The notes under the pieces are model-generated. The model worked only from the letters and a program-made list of their open reading frames with translations. It was not told where the DNA came from and searched no databases. Both the position numbers and the translations under genes were made by a program. Source: Enterococcaceae bacterium OF42-14pH9A (GTDB lineage Bacteria; Bacillota; Bacilli; Lactobacillales; Enterococcaceae). Taken from it: a stretch of 64,000 bases of DNA. Where the stretch lies: positions 124,001 through 188,000 of the forward strand of contig JAQEYU010000002.1 in NCBI GenBank assembly GCA_027692465.1, given 5' to 3'. Below, in pieces: positions 38,312 to 47,416 of this stretch; position 1 is the stretch's first letter, and each line of letters opens with the position of its first letter.

Positions 38312-38580
38312 GGTCACACTCCTCCTTGTTCAAACAAGAGGATACCGCAAAGCGCTCCGCCTTATAACCTGCGGCAGGCTGATTTCAGCTTGAGACTTTT
38401 GGCATAGACCAGCTTTAATTAAAGCACCTATACTACCACTACCTTACGCGTTAATTTCACAGCGAATGACAGCTTGCAAACAGCAGAAAGCGCCGGCTGC
38501 CTCCCTGCTGCCAACTGGACAATCACCTATATGAAGACGGGGCGATGCCGCTACTGTTGAAACTCGGCCGCTGCTCCGCC

Positions 38581-39186
38581 TCAGGTGTTCGGCGTATACA
38601 ACCATGCTCGGGCGCTGTTCAATTCCGGCATGGTGATGGCATGACCCTGTTGGGAGTTGAACAGTGTGACTGCTGCTCCCCGTTGTTCCAGCGGCGTCAC
38701 CAATTCGTCGAAAGCCCCTTGGGAAACGATGGGATCCCCGCTGCCATGAGACAGCCAGACCCGTTTATCCCTCAGTGGTGCTTGATTGGTATGGACCCCC
38801 AGCGACATCGGGTGAAAGAAGATCCCGCCGGACAGCTTGGTCTGCCGTTCCAACAACAGATGCAGCCCGATGTTAGCCCCGTTGGAATACCCCACCAGCA
38901 CCCAATCTGCTTCGGCAACACCTTTTTCGGCACTCAGCCGCTTGATTTCTTCATAAAGATGATCGGTCTCGGCTTCCAAACTGTCCAGGTCAAACTGATT
39001 CAGTCCGTTGCGCTTGAAAAAGCGGTTCATCCCCTCTTCTTCCACTTCCCCGCGAAACGACAGAATCCGACAGCTGCCATCCAAAAAACGAGCGATATCC
39101 ACCAGCGAATGCTCATCCCCACCGGTCCCGTGCAGCAGCAGCAGATTTTTACCTCCTGCTTGGCCGGCATCAAAATAAAATTCCAT
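38581..39186 (-). CDS. Alpha/beta hydrolase (carboxylesterase/phospholipase-like)
   Basis: 201 residues from the ATG at 39186 (AAAGGA 10 bp upstream). Oxyanion-hole motif LLLLHGTGGDE at about 16-26, nucleophile elbow VGYSNGAN with the catalytic Ser, Asp in LSHGSGDPIV, His in GHAI. This matches the small esterase/YtpA-PhaC-depolymerase-like group (Abhydrolase_2). Substrate unknown. Single gene on the minus strand. Confidence 0.85.
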   Translation of the reverse strand: MEFYFDAGQAGGKNLLLLHGTGGDEHSLVDIARFLDGSCRILSFRGEVEEEGMNRFFKRNGLNQFDLDSLEAETDHLYEEIKRLSAEKGVAEADWVLVGYSNGANIGLHLLLERQTKLSGGIFFHPMSLGVHTNQAPLRDKRVWLSHGSGDPIVSQGAFDELVTPLEQRGAAVTLFNSQQGHAITMPELNSARAWLYTPNT

Positions 39187-39331
39187 TTTCCGCACTTCCT
39201 TTCTCGACAGCGGCAACCGGCTGCTGCCGATCTTCATTGCCTTCGCTACGAAAGCTAACTTTTTGTAAGCATTCTACCACAGGAGCAGCTCTTTCGGCAA
39301 AAAGCCTGATTTGGCGGGCTGTGCACATCGT

Positions 39332-39360
39332 TTCACTTTTTATAAAATATACGTTATACT
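39332..39360 (+). promoter_or_regulatory. Promoter of a putative small RNA
   Basis: -35 TTCACT at 39332-39337, 17-bp spacer, -10 TATACT at 39355-39360. Confidence 0.55.
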
Positions 39361-39366
39361 AAACAC

Positions 39367-39471
39367 GAAGAGAATTTTGGGGAAGATTCTCACATCAACG
39401 TGTAAGGAATTTTTGATTCCCTATACACATCACTTCTTACCCGCAGGCCTAACCAACCTGCGGATTTTTTT
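39367..39471 (+). ncRNA. Putative structured small RNA or leader with terminator
   Basis: About 105 nt between a promoter and a rho-independent terminator (CCGCAGG at 39441 with CCTGCGG at 39457, then seven T). Two further hairpins: GAGAAT/ATTCTC (39370-39391) and a compound stem GTGTA/TACAC with GGAAT/ATTCC (39400-39428). No coding frame. It does not match a riboswitch class I know. The next gene (GPH symporter) is 410 bp downstream, so it may be an independent small RNA or a conditionally terminated leader. Confidence 0.5.
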
Positions 39472-39881
39472 GTTTTCTGGGAGCGCTGGTGCACCTTATC
39501 GGCTTCCTAAAGAACAAATTCAGACAACTTTTTTATAGAAGAAGCAAAAAAAACAGGGCTTTGCTCCTTGATTCGGCTGATTCTCAATACTCGGATCGCT
39601 ACCGGACTCACAGAAACAGCAACATCCTGCTGTTTCTGTGAGGATTCGGCAAAAGAAAGAACAACAGAATCTTATTACTTCACTGCTTCTTATAATCCTC
39701 ATCAAAGGATTTCGAGTATTTTGAATAACAAAAACCTCACACCATCACTTCTTAATAAACACATCAAGAAAATGCTATTATCTCCCAAGATATTGTCTAT
39801 CTTTGAAAGCGATTTGCTATTATTATGTGCAAGTAATCACAAAATATCGAATTTGCAATCAATACAGGAGGATACATAACG
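39472..39881 (+). other. Long leader region before the GPH symporter gene
   Basis: No gene seen. Contains a strong hairpin, CACAGAAACAGCA paired with TGCTGTTTCTGTG, at about 39610-39642. The downstream half is AT-rich and probably carries the promoter of the symporter gene. A 103-codon frame here lacks a start signal and ends in the symporter leader. Confidence 0.45.
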
Positions 39882-41315
39882 ATGTTAAATTCACAAAATG
39901 CACATTTAACCACACAGAACACCATGGATACGACGGCCCAGCCCCACAGCAAATCACATTTTGGTCTTCGTGATAAAATCGGCTATATGTTTGGCGATCT
40001 CGGCAACTGCTTCATTCTTGGATTGGTCAATACCTTTTTGATGCTGTACTATACCAATGTAATGGGCATTCCCGGCCAAATCGTTGGTGTATTATTTCTT
40101 GTTTCTCGTATTGTCGATGCTTTCGCTGATGTTACGGTTGGTCGGCTGTGCGACCGTTCTGAATTAACGGCCAGTGGGCGGTTTTCCCCTTGGATCCGGC
40201 GTATGAAATATCCATTTTGCCTCGCAGCGATTTTATTGTTCCTGCCGGTTGCACAGCACTTGCCCTATGCAGCCAAAACCGTTTACATCTTTGTTTCTTA
40301 TATTTTGTTTGGTATTTTTCTTTCGGCAATCAATATTCCTTACGGTTCCATGGCGGCGGCGATCAGTTCAAATCCTGACGACCGTGTCGCACTTTCAACT
40401 TTTCGCAGCATCGGTTCAGCAATCGGTGGCTCAACGACCGGCTTTATGATTCCAATCTTGATGTACACCACGGTTCATGGAAAAAAAGTCGTTTCCGGTA
40501 TGCATTTTTTCTGGATCGCGATCGCTTGCGGGAGCATTGCATTTGTCGCATACATTTTGACGACTAAATTAACGACTGAGCGGGTACGCGTTGAGAAAAA
40601 GGAAGCTGTTCCGGTCAAACAACTCGTAAAAGGATTGGCAGCCAACCGTGCCTTAGTTATTTTAGTCATCGTGGATATTTTCATCGTGATTAACCAGATT
40701 CTGGCAGGTACCAACCTGACCTACCTGTTCAACGATTATTTCCATAATGATAAAGCAATGTCAGTCGCCTTACTATTCAACTACGGTACCGTGATCGCTT
40801 TAGCCCCCTTCGCTTCAATGCTGACAAAGCGTTTCGGGAAAAAAGAAGCCAGCGTTGGTGCTTTGCTGTTTTCTTCTGTTATGTATCTGTTGATGTTTTT
40901 CATGCACGTCACCAACCCTTGGCTCTATCTGGTCTTGTTGTTTATTGCGACCTTGGGAGCAGGTTTGTTCAATTTGATGATCTGGGCATTCATTACCGAT
41001 GTGATCGATTACCATCAATTTACGACCGGCTTGCGGGAAGATGGTACAGTTTACGGAGTGAATTCATTTGCTCGTAAACTCGGTCAAGCTGGGGCGGGAG
41101 CGATCGGCGGCTTCCTGCTTTCATTGATCGGTTATCAGTCTTCTACCAGCGGTATCGCACAAACGGCGGCAGTGGAAAGTCGCATTTACACGATGGCCAA
41201 CTTGGTACCGGCAATTTGTTTAGCAGTGTCAGCTGTTATCTTACTGGTCGGTTATCCTCTGAACAAAGCCCGTACCAAGGAAATGGGCGCAGCATTGAAA
41301 AAAATCAACAGCTGA
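39882..41315 (+). CDS. GPH family sugar:cation symporter
   Basis: 477 residues, 12 membrane helices. GPH features: KIGYMFGDLGNCFILGLVNTFLMLYYT at the start of TM1, IVDAFADVTVGRLCDRS after TM2, INIPYGSMAAAISSNPDDRVALSTFRS, and IWAFITDVIDYHQFTTGLREDGTVYGVNSFARKLGQA in the second half. Family members import glucuronides, xylosides, melibiose or similar sugars with a cation. Substrate unknown; no glycosidase adjacent, but an AraC-type regulator with a cupin domain is encoded convergently at 41700. CAGGAGG 11 bp before the ATG. Confidence 0.92.
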   Translation: MLNSQNAHLTTQNTMDTTAQPHSKSHFGLRDKIGYMFGDLGNCFILGLVNTFLMLYYTNVMGIPGQIVGVLFLVSRIVDAFADVTVGRLCDRSELTASGRFSPWIRRMKYPFCLAAILLFLPVAQHLPYAAKTVYIFVSYILFGIFLSAINIPYGSMAAAISSNPDDRVALSTFRSIGSAIGGSTTGFMIPILMYTTVHGKKVVSGMHFFWIAIACGSIAFVAYILTTKLTTERVRVEKKEAVPVKQLVKGLAANRALVILVIVDIFIVINQILAGTNLTYLFNDYFHNDKAMSVALLFNYGTVIALAPFASMLTKRFGKKEASVGALLFSSVMYLLMFFMHVTNPWLYLVLLFIATLGAGLFNLMIWAFITDVIDYHQFTTGLREDGTVYGVNSFARKLGQAGAGAIGGFLLSLIGYQSSTSGIAQTAAVESRIYTMANLVPAICLAVSAVILLVGYPLNKARTKEMGAALKKINS

Positions 41316-41340
41316 CGCAAGCAGAACGTACCCGGCAGTA

Positions 41341-41414
41341 GCTGATTAGGTCACTTACAACGCAACTTGCGGTGAAAAGTCCAAATGATCTGCCCCTGAC
41401 GTTTGTAGACACCC
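41341..41414 (+). repeat. MITE-like remnant, copy F
   Basis: Only the right part remains: TTGCGGTGAAAAGTCCAAATGATCTGCC followed by a diverged end GACGTTTGTAGACACCCC. Compared with copy B the left two thirds are missing or unrecognisable. Confidence 0.55.
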
Positions 41415-41470
41415 CAAACAAGCGCCGTCTGGCAAGAAAGCTAACTTTCTTGCCAGACGGCGCTTGTTTG
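41415..41470 (+). terminator. Very long perfect hairpin after the GPH symporter gene
   Basis: Two 26-bp arms (41415-41440 and 41445-41470) are exact complements around a 4-base loop CTAA. The plus strand continues TTTGAATTTC, a weak T-tract. Most likely an intrinsic terminator joined to MITE remnant F. The rest of 41471-41699 shows nothing I recognise. Confidence 0.75.
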
Positions 41471-41699
41471 AATTTCATAATCACAAAGTCAGTAAATAGC
41501 GGCTTCAGACGGAGGCCTTCCAGCTGACCACAATCGACGGATTCTGTTTCGTTCAGTGCTAGATTTCAGCTGAAGCAACGGTCGGCGGCACAATCCCGAT
41601 AATCATTTCAGCGGTAAACCCTGCTGAAACTTTTTGGTACCGGTCACGGCACGTTACAACTAGTCACACGAAGCCATAAATACGCCGTAACAGCCCGGT

Positions 41700-42578
41700 C
41701 TAATTGCCGATTTTTCGATAGGCAACCGGCACAAGTCCGGTCTTCTTTTTGAACAGGCGACTGAAATAAGACGCATTGTCGATTCCACTCTTCAGCGCAA
41801 TTTCCTGGACAGATAGATCGGATAGCCGCAGCAATTCTTTGGCATAAGAAATTTTCAGGTTGATCTGATATTCGATCGGCGGCGTACCGATGTAGCGAGA
41901 AAAATTTTTATTCAATTGGTATTTATTCAGATGGAACTCTTTTTCCAGATCATCCAACGTGACGACCTCGCGAAAATGGGTCGTTAGATACGCCTGCATT
42001 TCCAAGATGTACGCCGGGATATCAGTTTCGGCAAAATTCAACTGATACTTTTGAATAATCAGTTCATTCATCAATTCGTGAAGCAAGACCGAACTTTCAA
42101 AGTCAGTACGAGCATTTGGTCGTTTTTGGTTGTGCAAAAGCTGGGTCATAATCAAGTGCAGCGGGTTCTCCAAAGGCTCTGGTGCGCTTGTATGAAAAAC
42201 ATTATTGCCGCTGCGTAAAAATTCTCTATAAAATGCCGGGACATTTGCACCGTTGAAATGGACCCAATCCATCTCCCATGGTTCGGTGCTTTCGGTTCGG
42301 TAATATTGGTAGGATCGACAGTCGATGAAAAATACATCCCCCGCTTTTAAAAAGTGCTCTTGGCCATTGTAAAGCAGCAATCCGGTACCGCTTAAAGTAT
42401 ATTTCACCAAATAAGAAGGAAGATCGGCACGTTCGGTAAAATAGGGCTTGTGCGCTTTGAAATAACCGATTTCCTGGATGTAATTGAACATGGCTTTGTT
42501 GTTATCATTTGGCGTTAAAATGATGCGCTGTGAATCTTCGCTCCAGGAGTGATCGGCATTTTCCCAATAATCCATCAT
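41700..42578 (-). CDS. AraC family transcriptional regulator
   Basis: 292 residues (a second ATG one codon in is equally possible). N-terminal cupin-type sensor: VKYTLSGTGLLLYNGQEHFLKAGDVFFIDCRSYQYYR, about 58-95. C-terminal AraC HTH about 190-290: VVTLDDLEKEFHLNKYQLNKNFSRYIG and SVQEIALKSGIDNASYFSRLFKKKTGLVPVAYRK. Likely sugar-responsive. It is convergent with the GPH symporter gene and may control it, but the two share no intergenic promoter region. Confidence 0.9.
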   Translation of the reverse strand: MMDYWENADHSWSEDSQRIILTPNDNNKAMFNYIQEIGYFKAHKPYFTERADLPSYLVKYTLSGTGLLLYNGQEHFLKAGDVFFIDCRSYQYYRTESTEPWEMDWVHFNGANVPAFYREFLRSGNNVFHTSAPEPLENPLHLIMTQLLHNQKRPNARTDFESSVLLHELMNELIIQKYQLNFAETDIPAYILEMQAYLTTHFREVVTLDDLEKEFHLNKYQLNKNFSRYIGTPPIEYQINLKISYAKELLRLSDLSVQEIALKSGIDNASYFSRLFKKKTGLVPVAYRKIGN

Positions 42579-42731
42579 GGCTACCTGTTCCTTTTATTGT
42601 CTGATTTGTTTACAATCCGGTGTAGGCGTTTCCTCGGACAAGTGGAATTATATATCAAAATTCGTACGTATTGCAAAGGTTTTCCGCTCTTCAACTTTCT
42701 TGAGCAAACACTCCATATCCGACCAATGAAC

Positions 42732-42783
42732 AAAAAAATCCTTGCCACTGTTTTGGATGACTTATCCAAAAACAGCGGCAAGG
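42732..42783 (-). terminator. Terminator of the UDP-GlcNAc 2-epimerase gene
   Basis: TCCTTGCC-CTGTTTT-GGAT arms (42739-42758 and 42763-42783) pair almost completely; on the minus strand a run of seven T follows (complement of 42732-42738). Confidence 0.85.
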
Positions 42784-42832
42784 ACCTCCGCCGGACCGTG
42801 CCCTCTGTAACAACTGCCTTCAACCCAACGCC

Positions 42833-44137
42833 TCACACCTGAAAATCAGCCGGACGGACGTTTTCGATTCCAAAATGATAGGCGATCGCCGCCACAATTC
42901 GCCGGCTGGCCCGGCCGTCTCCATAGGGATTGGCGGCGTGGGCCATATCCTGATACGCCTTACGATTGGTCAACAGGCGGGTCACTTCCCGATAAACGGT
43001 CGTTTCATCTGTTCCCACCAGACGTACCGTGCCCGCTGCGACCCCTTCCGGCCGTTCGGTGGTTTCCCGCAGCACCAACACCGGCACCCCCAGGCCCGGT
43101 GCCTCTTCCTGCAGGCCGCCGGAGTCCGTCAATACCAGCTGACAGTCCGCCATCAGGTTTTGGAACGCCACCACATCCAAGGGCTCAATCAGCTCCACCT
43201 GTGGTAAGTCGCCAAGGATGGCTTGGGCCAACTGCCGGACCGCCGGATTTTTGTGCATCGGAAAGATCAGCTGTGCTTGCGGCTGTTCGCTGATCACCTG
43301 CCGCAATGCCCGAAAGACCTGTGCCATCGGTTCGCCGAGGTTTTCCCGACGGTGCATCGTTACCAGAATCTTAGGTCCCGAACCGGCAGCATCTGTCAGG
43401 TTGACAGCGGCCGATGCGTTTGCGGCCACGTCGGCAGCAAGCTTGGCAGCGTTGGTTGCCGACGCAGCGCCAGTGTTTTCAGTCTGATCGCCGATGAAGC
43501 TTACGCCCGAATCAACGACAGAGCCGTCCGTTTCCGCCGCAGCCGGCAGCCAGCCGGACTGTCCCTTCGAATGCTCCCGCTTGGCCACGGTAAAGCCCAT
43601 GGCATCAATGGCGGTGTTGCCGGTGACGAAAATCTTTTCGGCCGCCTTGCCTTCTGCCAGAAGATTATCCCGACTCTGAGCAGTGGGCGCAAAATACAGC
43701 TCCGCCAGCACATCTGTCAGCTGACGATTGGCTTCTTCCGGAAACGGCTGAGCCATATTCCAGGTCCGGAGTCCGGCTTCTACGTGACCCACCGGAATCT
43801 GCCGGTAAAAAGCCGCCAGTGCTGCCGCAAAGGTCGTGGTGGTGTCCCCGTGGACCAACACCAAAGCCGGCGCTTCTTTTGTCAGCACCGCACCGAAGCC
43901 GGTCAACACCCGCGTCGTAATCTCCTCAATGGTCTGCCCCTCTTTCATGATGGCCAAATCGTGATCCGGCACGATATCGAACACCGTCAGTACCTGATCC
44001 AGCATTTCCCGGTGCTGGCCGGTGACCACCACCTGTACCTCACACCAGTCCGCCTGTTCCAGCTCTTTGACCAAAGGGGCCATCTTGATGGCTTCCGGCC
44101 GGGTGCCAAAAACCGTCATCACCTTCAACTTCTCCAT
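42833..44137 (-). CDS. wecB: UDP-N-acetylglucosamine 2-epimerase with internal Ala-rich insertion
   Basis: 434 residues. It interconverts UDP-GlcNAc and UDP-ManNAc for teichoic acid or polysaccharide linkage units. Motifs: FGTRPEAIKMAPLV at 10-23, GDTTTTFAAA at 98-107, GHVEAGLRTWNMAQPFPEEANRQLTD at 117-142, TMHRRENLGEP at 260-270, PMHKNP and TDSGGLQEEAPGLGVPVLVLRETTERPE. Typical length is 365-385; the surplus is an insertion at about residues 187-255, rich in Ala, Asp, Ser and Asn, between the two Rossmann domains. Catalytic motifs are intact. The site is at the domain hinge, where a flexible linker might be tolerated. Confidence 0.92.
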   Translation of the reverse strand: MEKLKVMTVFGTRPEAIKMAPLVKELEQADWCEVQVVVTGQHREMLDQVLTVFDIVPDHDLAIMKEGQTIEEITTRVLTGFGAVLTKEAPALVLVHGDTTTTFAAALAAFYRQIPVGHVEAGLRTWNMAQPFPEEANRQLTDVLAELYFAPTAQSRDNLLAEGKAAEKIFVTGNTAIDAMGFTVAKREHSKGQSGWLPAAAETDGSVVDSGVSFIGDQTENTGAASATNAAKLAADVAANASAAVNLTDAAGSGPKILVTMHRRENLGEPMAQVFRALRQVISEQPQAQLIFPMHKNPAVRQLAQAILGDLPQVELIEPLDVVAFQNLMADCQLVLTDSGGLQEEAPGLGVPVLVLRETTERPEGVAAGTVRLVGTDETTVYREVTRLLTNRKAYQDMAHAANPYGDGRASRRIVAAIAYHFGIENVRPADFQV

Positions 44138-44405
44138 GTCCTGCTCTCCATTCTGTCCGCCAAAATCCGCCCTGAGCCGTCACAGCAGGGTTCCGGGGGC
44201 AGTTTTGCGGGTCCATTCAGCTGTCTCAAGAATACGGGAAATCGGGAAAAATGGCAACCGAGAAAAGGTACGGCTGCCAAAAAAAGCCCGCTCCTGCAAG
44301 ACAATAGACTTTCCTCCTCCGATTTTAAAGAAGATCTCTAATACGTGATTCATATTCTCTTTGATGATCACTTATCACCTTCGAAAGCTTTGCCAATTTG
44401 GGTTA

Positions 44406-44867
44406 TTAACTTCCTGTTGTTTTGCGCTTTTTCCAGACATTGAACAAAATATCTTTAAGGACCAGCATCGCATCCTGTTCATCAAATTGATACTCAAGTT
44501 TTAATTCATCCAGCATTCCATTGATTCTATAGGCATAATTTGAAATATCTACATCCTTTTGGTAATTCACAAGAATAGGATATTTTTCTCCCCAGGCACT
44601 TGTCCAGTCGATGGCTTCTGTCGCCTCCTCACTTATTTTCTCTATCACTTCTTGAATTTCTTTGAATTCAAAATCAAAATCAATCAGTTCATCTAAAGAA
44701 ATATTGTAAAGCACGGCCATTTTTTTTGATTGTCTAATATCAGGAACTGTTTCATCAGTTTCCCATTTTGAAATCGTTTGTCTGCTGATCCCTAATTTGC
44801 CAGCTACATTCTCTTGTGACAGACCACTCTTTTTTCTCGCCTGAAACAGACTACTTCCTAAGCTCAT
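44406..44867 (-). CDS. XRE family helix-turn-helix regulator
   Basis: 153 residues. HTH_3 domain at about 6-62: LFQARKKSGLSQENVAGKLGISRQTISKWETDETVPDIRQSKKMAVLYNISLDELI. The rest is acidic and helical with no family recognised. AGGAGG 8 bp before the ATG. The gene and its surroundings are visibly more AT-rich than neighbours, suggesting later acquisition. Single gene; targets unknown. Its upstream region contains an AT-rich -10 (TATAAT) on the minus strand. Confidence 0.88.
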   Translation of the reverse strand: MSLGSSLFQARKKSGLSQENVAGKLGISRQTISKWETDETVPDIRQSKKMAVLYNISLDELIDFDFEFKEIQEVIEKISEEATEAIDWTSAWGEKYPILVNYQKDVDISNYAYRINGMLDELKLEYQFDEQDAMLVLKDILFNVWKKRKTTGS

Positions 44868-45170
44868 TCTTTTTCCTCCTGATCATTTGATGACCTTATT
44901 ATAAAATCAGATATGCCTAAGTTCTACCAATTAAAATTAGCAAATATGCACTTTTTAGTGACTCCGCGCTCATGAAGAAGCTCCCCACTATTCCTAACAG
45001 TCCCCCGCTCCCGCAGCCAGCGAATCCTTTTTAATCCCCTTTATCCCGTTGCCGGCCGCGTTCAGTACATCCGGGATTTGCCAAAAGACCGTCGCAAGTG
45101 AAAAAATTTGCTGAAATCAGCGGTAAGAGGAATAATGAAACAAACAACTGAAAAATACGGAGGTGAGATG
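44868..45170. other. Divergent intergenic region
   Basis: Holds the control region of the XRE gene (minus strand -10 TATAAT near 44898) and of the membrane protein at 45171. An imperfect palindrome TGATCATTTGATGA overlaps the start of the XRE leader. Nothing else recognised. Confidence 0.4.
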
Positions 45171-45725
45171 ATGTTTTCGTTGCTTTTGTTATTATTTTTA
45201 GTGGTGACATTCGGGCGCAAGACGTTCTCTTTTGAAAAACTCACCCGAATACGCTTTTTTTTGATTCCATTATATGGTGCTGCCATGACGCTGTTCTCCT
45301 TTGACAGCGGAATCAGTCAGCCGCTGCTGCTGGTGTTGACAGGTTTGGCGGCAGTCGTAATCGGCTGGCTGCAGACTCGCTCAGCTGTGATCAGCGACAC
45401 TCATACCGAGGATCGGTACGGCCGACCGATCATTCGTGTCAAAAAAGGACTCAGTTTTCTGCTGGGTTGGGGAGCAGTTTTTCTGATTGGGCTGCTTATC
45501 GAAGCTGCAGCCGGACACTCACTGGCTTTCGGTACAATCCTCCGCAAAGGCATCGATGATCTCGAATATGATACGCTGTTTTATAAAGTCTTCGCGACTC
45601 ATAATACAACCCCTATCTGGCTGCTGGTTTCACTATCCAGTCTAAGCTATATCTTTTTTCTCATCCAAAAGAACCCGGCAATCCGACTGGCGATTGGGCG
45701 CAAACAAAAGAAAACTGATCGGTGA
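45171..45725 (+). CDS. Multi-pass membrane protein, unknown function
   Basis: 184 residues from the ATG at 45171 (GGAGGTGAG upstream; the adjacent ATG at 45168 is too close). Five hydrophobic segments at about 1-15, 27-47, 50-68, 95-117 and 148-172, with a polar loop carrying SDTHTEDRYGRPIIRVKKG. Roughly CcdC-like in layout but I cannot place it in a family. Single gene with a shared terminator at 45761-45811. Confidence 0.72.
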   Translation: MFSLLLLLFLVVTFGRKTFSFEKLTRIRFFLIPLYGAAMTLFSFDSGISQPLLLVLTGLAAVVIGWLQTRSAVISDTHTEDRYGRPIIRVKKGLSFLLGWGAVFLIGLLIEAAAGHSLAFGTILRKGIDDLEYDTLFYKVFATHNTTPIWLLVSLSSLSYIFFLIQKNPAIRLAIGRKQKKTDR

Positions 45726-45760
45726 CCCAGACACCAACCCGTCATTGCAAATTCATGCAC

Positions 45761-45811
45761 AAAAAGACGAAACAGCAAGTCCCCAACTCAGGGCTGCCGT
45801 TTCGTCTTTTT
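45761..45811 (+). terminator. Bidirectional terminator
   Basis: AAAAAGACGAAACAGCA pairs with GCTGCCGTTTCGTCTTTTT; T-tracts on both strands. Serves the membrane protein gene (+) and the CoA-disulfide-reductase-like gene (-). Confidence 0.88.
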
Positions 45812-45859
45812 ATGCTTTTAAAGCCTGTCAGAAAGAGCAGGTGTCCGGTGCCCGGTTCG

Positions 45860-47293
45860 TCAGCCGGCCGGTATCGCCGCTTTTTCAGCTTGAGTCGCCG
45901 GTTTTTCTGCTGCTGGCAGAGTCGTTTTTGGGCCCGGTTTTGCCACGTTGCCGGCCACGTTCAGCACGTCCCAGGTGCGGGCAAAAGGCGGTGCGTACAG
46001 CAGGTCCAGCATCCCCAGCTGTTTGGTGGTCATCTTCATGGTGATGGCTGCGGCCAGCGTGTCAATTCGTAAAGCAGCACCGTTTTCGCCAGTGATCTGC
46101 GCGCCCCAAAGTGTCAGATCCTGCTCATCGTAGATCAGTTTCACCCGGATATCCTTTTGCCCCGGGTAATAATCCGTCTGATTCTTATCATTGATTACTA
46201 CCGTCTTGAAACCCAGGCCCAGCTTGACAGCATCGGCTTCCGTGATCCCGGTGCGGGCAGCTTCCAACGCCATGAATTTGACCCCGGCAGTTCCCAGTGA
46301 GCCCGGATAACGGCTGTCGGCACCGGCCATAACTTCGCCGGCGATACGACCCAGTTTATTGGCCCCGGTCGCCAGTGGAATATAGCGATCGTCGCCGGTT
46401 ACCAGATGCGGTACCGTGGCACAATCACCGGCCGCCCAGACAGCTGCTACATTGGTGCGGCCCTGATCGTCCACCACCAGCGCCCCGTTCGGCAGCTTGG
46501 CAAATTCAGGGCCCAGCATGTCCGTCGCCGGCCGTACACCGATGGCAATCACTACCAGCTCGGTAGGATAGGCCCCCTTGTCGGTGACAACCGTGTGGAT
46601 CCGAGCGTTAGTTTCCTCATCTGTACTGCCGCACAGATCCTGCACCCCTTCTCCCAGATGCAAATTGACTCCGGCGGCCTGCATGTTTTCTGCCAGCACT
46701 TCACTGATTTCAGGATCGAAGGAATCATTCAACAGGTGTTCGTCCAATTGGATCAGGCGCACCTTTTTGCCCTGATGCAGCAGCGCTTCGGCACATTCCA
46801 CACCGATGAAGCCACCGCCGATCACCGTTACCTCCTGCACCTCTTCCACCCGCAGATAGGTCTTCAGTGCCCGCCCGTCTCCGATAGTTTTCAGATGGAA
46901 GATATTTTCATAACGTTCAAAAGCCGGCGTTTCCAGCCGCGGCGTCAGAGGATAGGCCCCGCTGGCCACCAGCAGCTGATCATATGTATCCGTGAAGCTT
47001 TGCGCCTGCTGGCTGTCCCACACCGTGACCGTCTTGTTCACCGTGTCCACCGCCGTTACCTCGTGGAAAAGATTGACTGCGATCCCCATCTTCTCAAAGG
47101 CCGCCTGCTCACGAGCGATCATCTGGCGGCTGTCGTGAAACTGGTCCCCCACGTAATAGGGCAGTCCGCAGGCACCGAAGCTGACCACTTCGCCTTTTTC
47201 ATAAACTACGACTTGCGGATCCCGGGCCATTTTCTGAATTTTCACGGCCGCACTCATGCCCGCTGCGGTCCCGCCGATAATGATTGTTTTCAT
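45860..47293 (-). CDS. FAD-dependent CoA-disulfide reductase / NADH oxidase family protein
   Basis: 477 residues. FAD-binding IIGGTAAGMSAA at 5-16, redox-active Cys42 in SFGACGLPYYVGD (the CoA-disulfide reductase form; water-forming NADH oxidases have a different context), NAD-binding VTVIGGGFIGVECAEALLHQG, the second FAD motif VWAAGDCATVPH, and a C-terminal dimer domain with GVKFMALEAARTG and YYPGQKDIRVKLIYD. A Pro/Ala/Lys tail of about 25 residues is extra. Located before a cystine symporter and a cystathionine enzyme on the same strand, so disulfide or persulfide reduction is plausible; NADH oxidation is the alternative. Confidence 0.87.
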   Translation of the reverse strand: MKTIIIGGTAAGMSAAVKIQKMARDPQVVVYEKGEVVSFGACGLPYYVGDQFHDSRQMIAREQAAFEKMGIAVNLFHEVTAVDTVNKTVTVWDSQQAQSFTDTYDQLLVASGAYPLTPRLETPAFERYENIFHLKTIGDGRALKTYLRVEEVQEVTVIGGGFIGVECAEALLHQGKKVRLIQLDEHLLNDSFDPEISEVLAENMQAAGVNLHLGEGVQDLCGSTDEETNARIHTVVTDKGAYPTELVVIAIGVRPATDMLGPEFAKLPNGALVVDDQGRTNVAAVWAAGDCATVPHLVTGDDRYIPLATGANKLGRIAGEVMAGADSRYPGSLGTAGVKFMALEAARTGITEADAVKLGLGFKTVVINDKNQTDYYPGQKDIRVKLIYDEQDLTLWGAQITGENGAALRIDTLAAAITMKMTTKQLGMLDLLYAPPFARTWDVLNVAGNVAKPGPKTTLPAAEKPATQAEKAAIPAG

Positions 47294-47416
47294 GTTTTGT
47301 CACCTGCTCATTGGATTTAAGTACTTGTTCAAAAAGAAGACGGAGCGCAGACCGGCCGCAGCTCCGTCATGAATCATTTTCGCCTTTTGCTTTTCGTGGA
47401 GCCGGTCAGCTGAAAA

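Noticed and set aside
45860..47293. Assignment as the water-forming NADH oxidase Nox
   Set aside because: The active-site context SFGACGLPYYVG fits CoA-disulfide reductases better; kept only as an alternative.
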